DNA of 64,000 bases, taken from NCBI RefSeq assembly GCF_019049285.1, contig NZ_JAGMUL010000003.1, forward strand, positions 1-64,000, in the 5' to 3' direction. Source of the stretch: Streptomyces sp. AC550_RSS872 (GTDB taxonomy: Bacteria > Actinomycetota > Actinomycetes > Streptomycetales > Streptomycetaceae). The position numbers were made by a program, and so were the translations under genes. The number at the start of each line of letters is the position of its first letter. Positions within the stretch are counted from its first letter, which is position 1. Positions 60,576 to 64,000 of this stretch are shown piece after piece. The notes under the pieces are model-generated. The model was not told the DNA's origin, did no database searches, and saw nothing but the letters and a program-made list of their open reading frames with translations.

Positions 60576-61739
60576 GTGAGCAGCAGCCCCACCCCCGACG
60601 CCCTCCTGGGCCCCGCCGACGTCCGTGAACTGGCGGCCGCCCTCGGCGTGCGCCCCACCAAGCAGCGCGGCCAGAACTTCGTGATCGACGCGAACACGGT
60701 CCGCCGTATCGTCCGCACCGCTCAGGTCCGCCCCGACGACGTGGTGGTGGAGGTCGGCCCGGGACTCGGCTCCCTCACACTCGCCCTGCTGGAGGTGGCC
60801 GACCGCGTCACGGCGGTGGAGATCGACGACGTACTGGCCGCGGCGCTCCCCTCCACGATCGCGGCCCGTATGCCGGAGCGCGCCGACCGTTTCGCGCTGG
60901 TGCACTCCGACGCGATGCACGTCGCCGAGCTGCCCGGCCCGCCGCCCACCGCGCTGGTCGCGAACCTCCCCTACAACGTGGCCGTTCCGGTCCTCCTCCA
61001 CATGCTCGCCACCTTCCCGAGCATCGAACGCACCCTCGTCATGGTGCAGGCCGAGGTCGCCGACCGCCTCGCCGCCGCACCCGGCTCCAAGGTGTACGGC
61101 GTGCCGTCCGTGAAGGCCAACTGGTACGCCGAGGTCAAGCGGGCCGGAGCCATCGGGCGCAATGTCTTCTGGCCCGCCCCGAACGTCGACAGCGGGCTCG
61201 TCGCCCTGACCCGGCGCACCGAGCCGATCAAGACCACCGCCGCCAAGCGCGAGGTCTTCGCCGTCGTCGACGCCGCCTTCGCCCAGCGCCGCAAGACGCT
61301 GCGCGCCGCGCTCGCCGGCTGGGCGGGTTCGGCCGCCGCCGCCGAGGCCGCCCTCGTCGCGGCCGGCGTCTCCCCGCAGGCCCGCGGAGAGGCGCTGACG
61401 GTCGAGGAGTTCGCGCGCATCGCGGAGAACAAGGAAGCCGCCGCCCAGCCGCCGCGGCCCGCCCCCCGACCGGAGGACTCCGCACCGAGACCCCAGGAGT
61501 CCGGCGCCGGGTCGGTCGAGTCCGCCGTCCGGCCGCGGGAGTCCGGCGCCGGGTCGGTCGAGTCCGCCGTCGGGTCGCGGGAGTCCGGCGCCGGGTCGGT
61601 CGAGTCCGCCGTCGGGTCGCGGGAGTCCGGCGCCGGGTCGGTCGAGTCCGCCGTCCGGTCGCGGGAGTCCGGCGCCGAGTCGGCGGAGCAGCACACCGGG
61701 CCGACGCGGTCCGCCGTCCAGCACGAGGAGTCCGAGTAA
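60576..61739 (+). CDS. ksgA: 16S rRNA dimethyladenosine transferase with repeat tail
   Basis: This 387-aa enzyme dimethylates A1518 and A1519 of 16S rRNA. The SAM site [12 protein letters not shown] and the catalytic NLPYNVA are complete, in a core of about 290 residues. A disordered tail of about 95 residues follows, with four and a half copies of a 14-residue unit, [11 protein letters not shown](R/G)(P/S)R, encoded by 42-bp repeats at 61497-61680. Such a tail is not normal for KsgA. The start is GTG 60576 (60570 in frame also possible). It ends one base before the GTG of ispE. Confidence 0.94.
   Translation: MSSSPTPDALLGPADVRELAAALGVRPTKQRGQNFVIDANTVRRIVRTAQVRPDDVVVEVGPGLGSLTLALLEVADRVTAVEIDDVLAAALPSTIAARMPERADRFALVHSDAMHVAELPGPPPTALVANLPYNVAVPVLLHMLATFPSIERTLVMVQAEVADRLAAAPGSKVYGVPSVKANWYAEVKRAGAIGRNVFWPAPNVDSGLVALTRRTEPIKTTAAKREVFAVVDAAFAQRRKTLRAALAGWAGSAAAAEAALVAAGVSPQARGEALTVEEFARIAENKEAAAQPPRPAPRPEDSAPRPQESGAGSVESAVRPRESGAGSVESAVGSRESGAGSVESAVGSRESGAGSVESAVRSRESGAESAEQHTGPTRSAVQHEESE
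61497..61680. repeat. 42-bp tandem repeat within ksgA
   Basis: Four full 42-bp units (61497-61538, 61539-61580, 61581-61622, 61623-61664) and part of a fifth. They differ at only a few bases, so the array was probably made by recent duplication and may vary in copy number between strains. Confidence 0.95.
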
Positions 61740-62657
61740 GTGAGCGCGAGCGTCGCCGTCCGTGTCCCCGCCAAGGTCAACGTCCAGCTCGCGGTCGGCG
61801 CCGCCCGCCCCGACGGCTTCCACGACCTGGCCAACGTCTTCCTGGCCGTCGGCCTCTACGACGAGGTCACCGTGACCCCGTCGCCCGACGGCCTGCGCGT
61901 CACCTGTGACGGCCCCGACGCCGACCAGGTCCCGCTCGACCGCACGAACCTCGCCGCCCGCGCGGCCGAGGCGCTCGCCGCGCGGTACGGCCGTACGCCC
62001 GACGTACACCTGCACATCGCCAAGGACATCCCGGTCGCCGGCGGCATGGCGGGCGGCAGCGCGGACGGCGCGGGCGCGCTGCTCGCCTGCGACGCGCTGT
62101 GGGGTACGGGCGCCTCCCGTGAGGAACTTCTCGACATCTGCGCCGAGTTGGGCAGCGACGTGCCGTTCAGCCTGGTGGGCGGCGCGGCCCTCGGCACCGG
62201 GCGGGGCGAGAAGCTGCGCGTGCTCGACGTGGGCGGCACCTTCCACTGGGTGTTCGCGATGGCCGAGCGAGGGCTGTCCACGCCCGCCGTCTTCCGTGAG
62301 TTCGACCGGCTCGGCGAAGACACCGTCATCCCCGAGCCCGTCGCCTCCCAGCCGCTCCTCGACGCCCTCGCGAAGGGCGACCCCGACGCGCTCGCCGCCG
62401 CCGTCTCCAACGACCTCCAGCCCGCCGCCCTCTCCCTCTTCCCGGAGCTCGCCGACACTCTCGCCGCGGGCCGCGCCGCCGGTGCGCTCACCGCGCTGGT
62501 CTCCGGCTCGGGCCCGACCACGGCGTTCCTCGCCCGGGACCCCGAGTCGGCGGCGAACGTGGCCGAGACCCTGCGGGCGTCCGGCACGTGCCGCGCGGTG
62601 CGCACGGCGTCGGGGCCCGCGCCGGGCGCCACGGTCGTGCGGAGCACCGGAGCGTGA
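61740..62657 (+). CDS. ispE: 4-diphosphocytidyl-2-C-methyl-D-erythritol kinase
   Basis: This 305-aa GHMP kinase catalyses the fourth step of the MEP isoprenoid pathway. The ATP-binding motif is [17 protein letters not shown] near residue 100, and the N-terminal [14 protein letters not shown] is typical. The start is GTG 61740, immediately after the ksgA TAA, so the two genes are coupled. The ksgA-ispE order is a conserved actinobacterial pairing. Confidence 0.94.
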   Translation: MSASVAVRVPAKVNVQLAVGAARPDGFHDLANVFLAVGLYDEVTVTPSPDGLRVTCDGPDADQVPLDRTNLAARAAEALAARYGRTPDVHLHIAKDIPVAGGMAGGSADGAGALLACDALWGTGASREELLDICAELGSDVPFSLVGGAALGTGRGEKLRVLDVGGTFHWVFAMAERGLSTPAVFREFDRLGEDTVIPEPVASQPLLDALAKGDPDALAAAVSNDLQPAALSLFPELADTLAAGRAAGALTALVSGSGPTTAFLARDPESAANVAETLRASGTCRAVRTASGPAPGATVVRSTGA

Positions 62658-62832
62658 CGCCGTACTCACAAGTAGGCGTTCTTCGCCCGATCTCCACATG
62701 AATGCACTGCGCTCGCAGTACACCTGGGGCGGGCGGGACCGTTAGGGTCGCTTGACGTTTCAACTGCCGGGCCGTGTGGGTCCCGTGCCCGGCCCCTCAC
62801 CGTCAAGTGCACTTCCGGAAGGGGACACATCC

Positions 62833-63958
62833 GTGTCCGAATCCCCCACCCCCGCCCAGTCGTCCCACCGCAGAAAGCGCTCGCTGTCCCGTCGCGGCAT
62901 GATCGCCGCGGGCGGTGCCGTGGCCGCCGGAGCCGCGATCACGCCGATGGTGTTCGCGGCCACCGACTCCGGCGAGAGCGACAACTCCGCGTCCGGCTCC
63001 GGCGATTCCGGTACGACGCCGGAGAAGTTCCCCGCCACCCGGACCGAGGCCGCCACCGGCACCGGCACCGGCACGGCCACCACCGCCTTCGCCGCCTCCT
63101 ACGTCGGGGTGCGCTGGTCCGGCGCGAAAGGGGGCGCCGCCATCCGGCTCGCGGACGGCGACTGGCAGCCCCTCAAGAGCGGCTGCGCGAACGTCTAGGA
63201 CGGCGGCACGGCCCTGGTCGCCGCCCGGAACGCCACCGCGTACGAGGTGAAGGCGTCGACCGGCATCGACGCCGTGCTCTCGCTGGCGATCGACACCACC
63301 GACGGCCCCGGCCGCACCTTCCAGGTGCCGAGCGAGCCCACGCGCGTGCGTGGCGTGCGCTACCTCTCGCGGCCGGCCTGGGGCGCCGACGAGTCCAAGC
63401 GGTACAAGGACGGCAAGGTCAACTCGCCCGAGAAGTACTACCCGCTCCAGATCATCACGGTCCACCACACCGCGACGCCGAACGACGATCCCGACCCGGC
63501 CGCGACGGTGCGCGCGATCTACGAGATGCACGCGATCACCAACGACTGGGGCGACATCGGCTACCACTTCCTCATCGACGAGGCCGGCAACGTCTACGAG
63601 GGCCGCTACTCCGGCGACGACGGCATCCCGGCCTTCAACCCGGACGGCGACCTCGTCACCGGCTTCCACTCCGTGGGCTACAACTCCGGCGCCCTCGGCA
63701 TCGCCCTGCTCGGCACCCTCGGCCAGCAGCCCCCCCACGGACGCGGCCAAGGCGTCCCTGATCCGGCTGATCAAGGTGATCTCCCGGTTCAAGGGCCTGG
63801 ACCCGCAGGCGAGGGTGACTTACACCAACCCCGTCAACGGCGCGCAGAAGGACACGAACACGGTCGGCGGTCACCGCGACTACTTCGCCACCGAGTGCCC
63901 CGGCCAGATCATGTACGACCTCCTCGGCGAGGTCCGCGCGGCGGCCGCCGGCCGCTGA
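62833..63958 (+). pseudogene. Tat-exported N-acetylmuramoyl-L-alanine amidase, two lesions
   Basis: The gene encodes a PGRP-type amidase that cuts the sugar-peptide bond of peptidoglycan. The N-terminus has a twin-arginine signal (LSRRGMIAAGG). The first frame stops at TAG 63196-63198, where the sequence ...CANV-stop-DGGTALVAARN continues as coding in the same frame; a single G to T change from GAG explains this. The amidase domain follows (RPAWGADES, IITVHHTATPND, GYHFLIDEAGNVYEGR, VGGHRDY). At 63730-63736 a run of seven Cs shifts the frame; six Cs would restore it. The protein would be about 375 residues. It is either a decayed gene or carries two sequencing errors near the end of the window. 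It starts at GTG 62833. Confidence 0.85.
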
Positions 63959-64000
63959 CGCCGAGCACGCGGGTGCGTCCCGGGGACACGGGGGATCCCC

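Noticed and set aside
61497..61680. A CRISPR-like array
   Set aside because: Units follow one another without spacers, keep a reading frame, and no cas genes are present.
60531..62723. A 730-codon minus-strand frame across ksgA and ispE
   Set aside because: It is antisense to both genes. The [14 protein letters not shown] repeat in it is simply the complement of the ksgA 42-bp array.
63196..63198. TAG readthrough or pyrrolysine coding in the amidase gene
   Set aside because: Pyrrolysine genes are not expected in Streptomyces, there is no context for readthrough, and a second lesion (C7 frameshift) is present. Decay or sequencing error is simpler.

Overview
This window is high-GC, densely coded chromosomal DNA of a Streptomyces species. 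Codon third positions are strongly G/C, many genes start with GTG or TTG, and neighbouring genes overlap by ATGA or GTGA. The gene content is typical Streptomyces: an SsgA-like sporulation protein, RpfB, actinobacterial Pmt, the Glp/GlpR pair, DUF6227 and DUF1876 proteins. Gene order from the fructose PTS permease to ispE matches what I recall of the central core of Streptomyces chromosomes (the S. coelicolor SCO31xx block). That comparison is from memory, not from a search.

Layout. 1-13 kb: fruA, a DUF6227 protein, a lipoprotein L,D-transpeptidase, a P1 peptidase, LtrA, MscL, an SAF-domain protein with a Ser-Pro repeat, MTA phosphorylase, an FmdB-type zinc ribbon gene preceded by a CIRCE-like operator, an MFS exporter and a CPA1 antiporter. 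13-25 kb: a penicillin acylase-family hydrolase, 5-formyl-THF cyclo-ligase divergent from galU, then galU-glp(moeA-like)-moaC-moaB-GNAT, the membrane protein GlpR/SepX, tRNA-Ala(CGC), an MFS transporter, a GNAT and exonuclease III. 25.4-26.6 kb: a decayed large serine recombinase. 26.7-31 kb: a MerR regulator divergent from a Baeyer-Villiger monooxygenase / alpha-beta hydrolase / SDR operon. 31.4-38 kb: a tricorn-type protease, then a TetR regulator with palindromic operators and an MMPL transporter. 38-41.2 kb: an accessory-looking block with a RelE remnant and an overlapping Trypco1 / trypsin-like protease / HAD-fusion operon. 41.2-48 kb: YbaK, an EamA transporter, a small secreted protein, a metallophosphoesterase, DUF1876, a serine hydrolase, and Ohr/OhrR. 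48-51 kb: an ECF-type Ni/Co transporter (cbiO, cbiQ, cbiMN-like) with a Nur-box-like site, and ssgE. 51-64 kb: two paralogous penicillin-binding proteins, pmt, rsmI, a zinc-ribbon protein, tatD, rpfB, ksgA, ispE and a broken Tat-exported amidase.

Several groups form functional units. Cell envelope and division functions recur: L,D-transpeptidase, Glp and GlpR/SepX, SsgE, two PBPs, Pmt, RpfB and the amidase remnant. Molybdenum cofactor genes (moaC, moaB) sit beside the MoeA-like Glp, whose corynebacterial homologue has a division role. The monooxygenase, hydrolase and SDR genes could together perform alcohol-to-ketone-to-ester-to-hydrolysis chemistry.

The points most worth a second look are the Trypco1-trypsin-HAD operon, the CIRCE-like element before the FmdB-type gene, the Nur-box-like site before the ECF transporter, a 10-bp duplication that explains the recombinase frameshift, a 14-residue repeat tail on KsgA, and two lesions in the terminal amidase gene.
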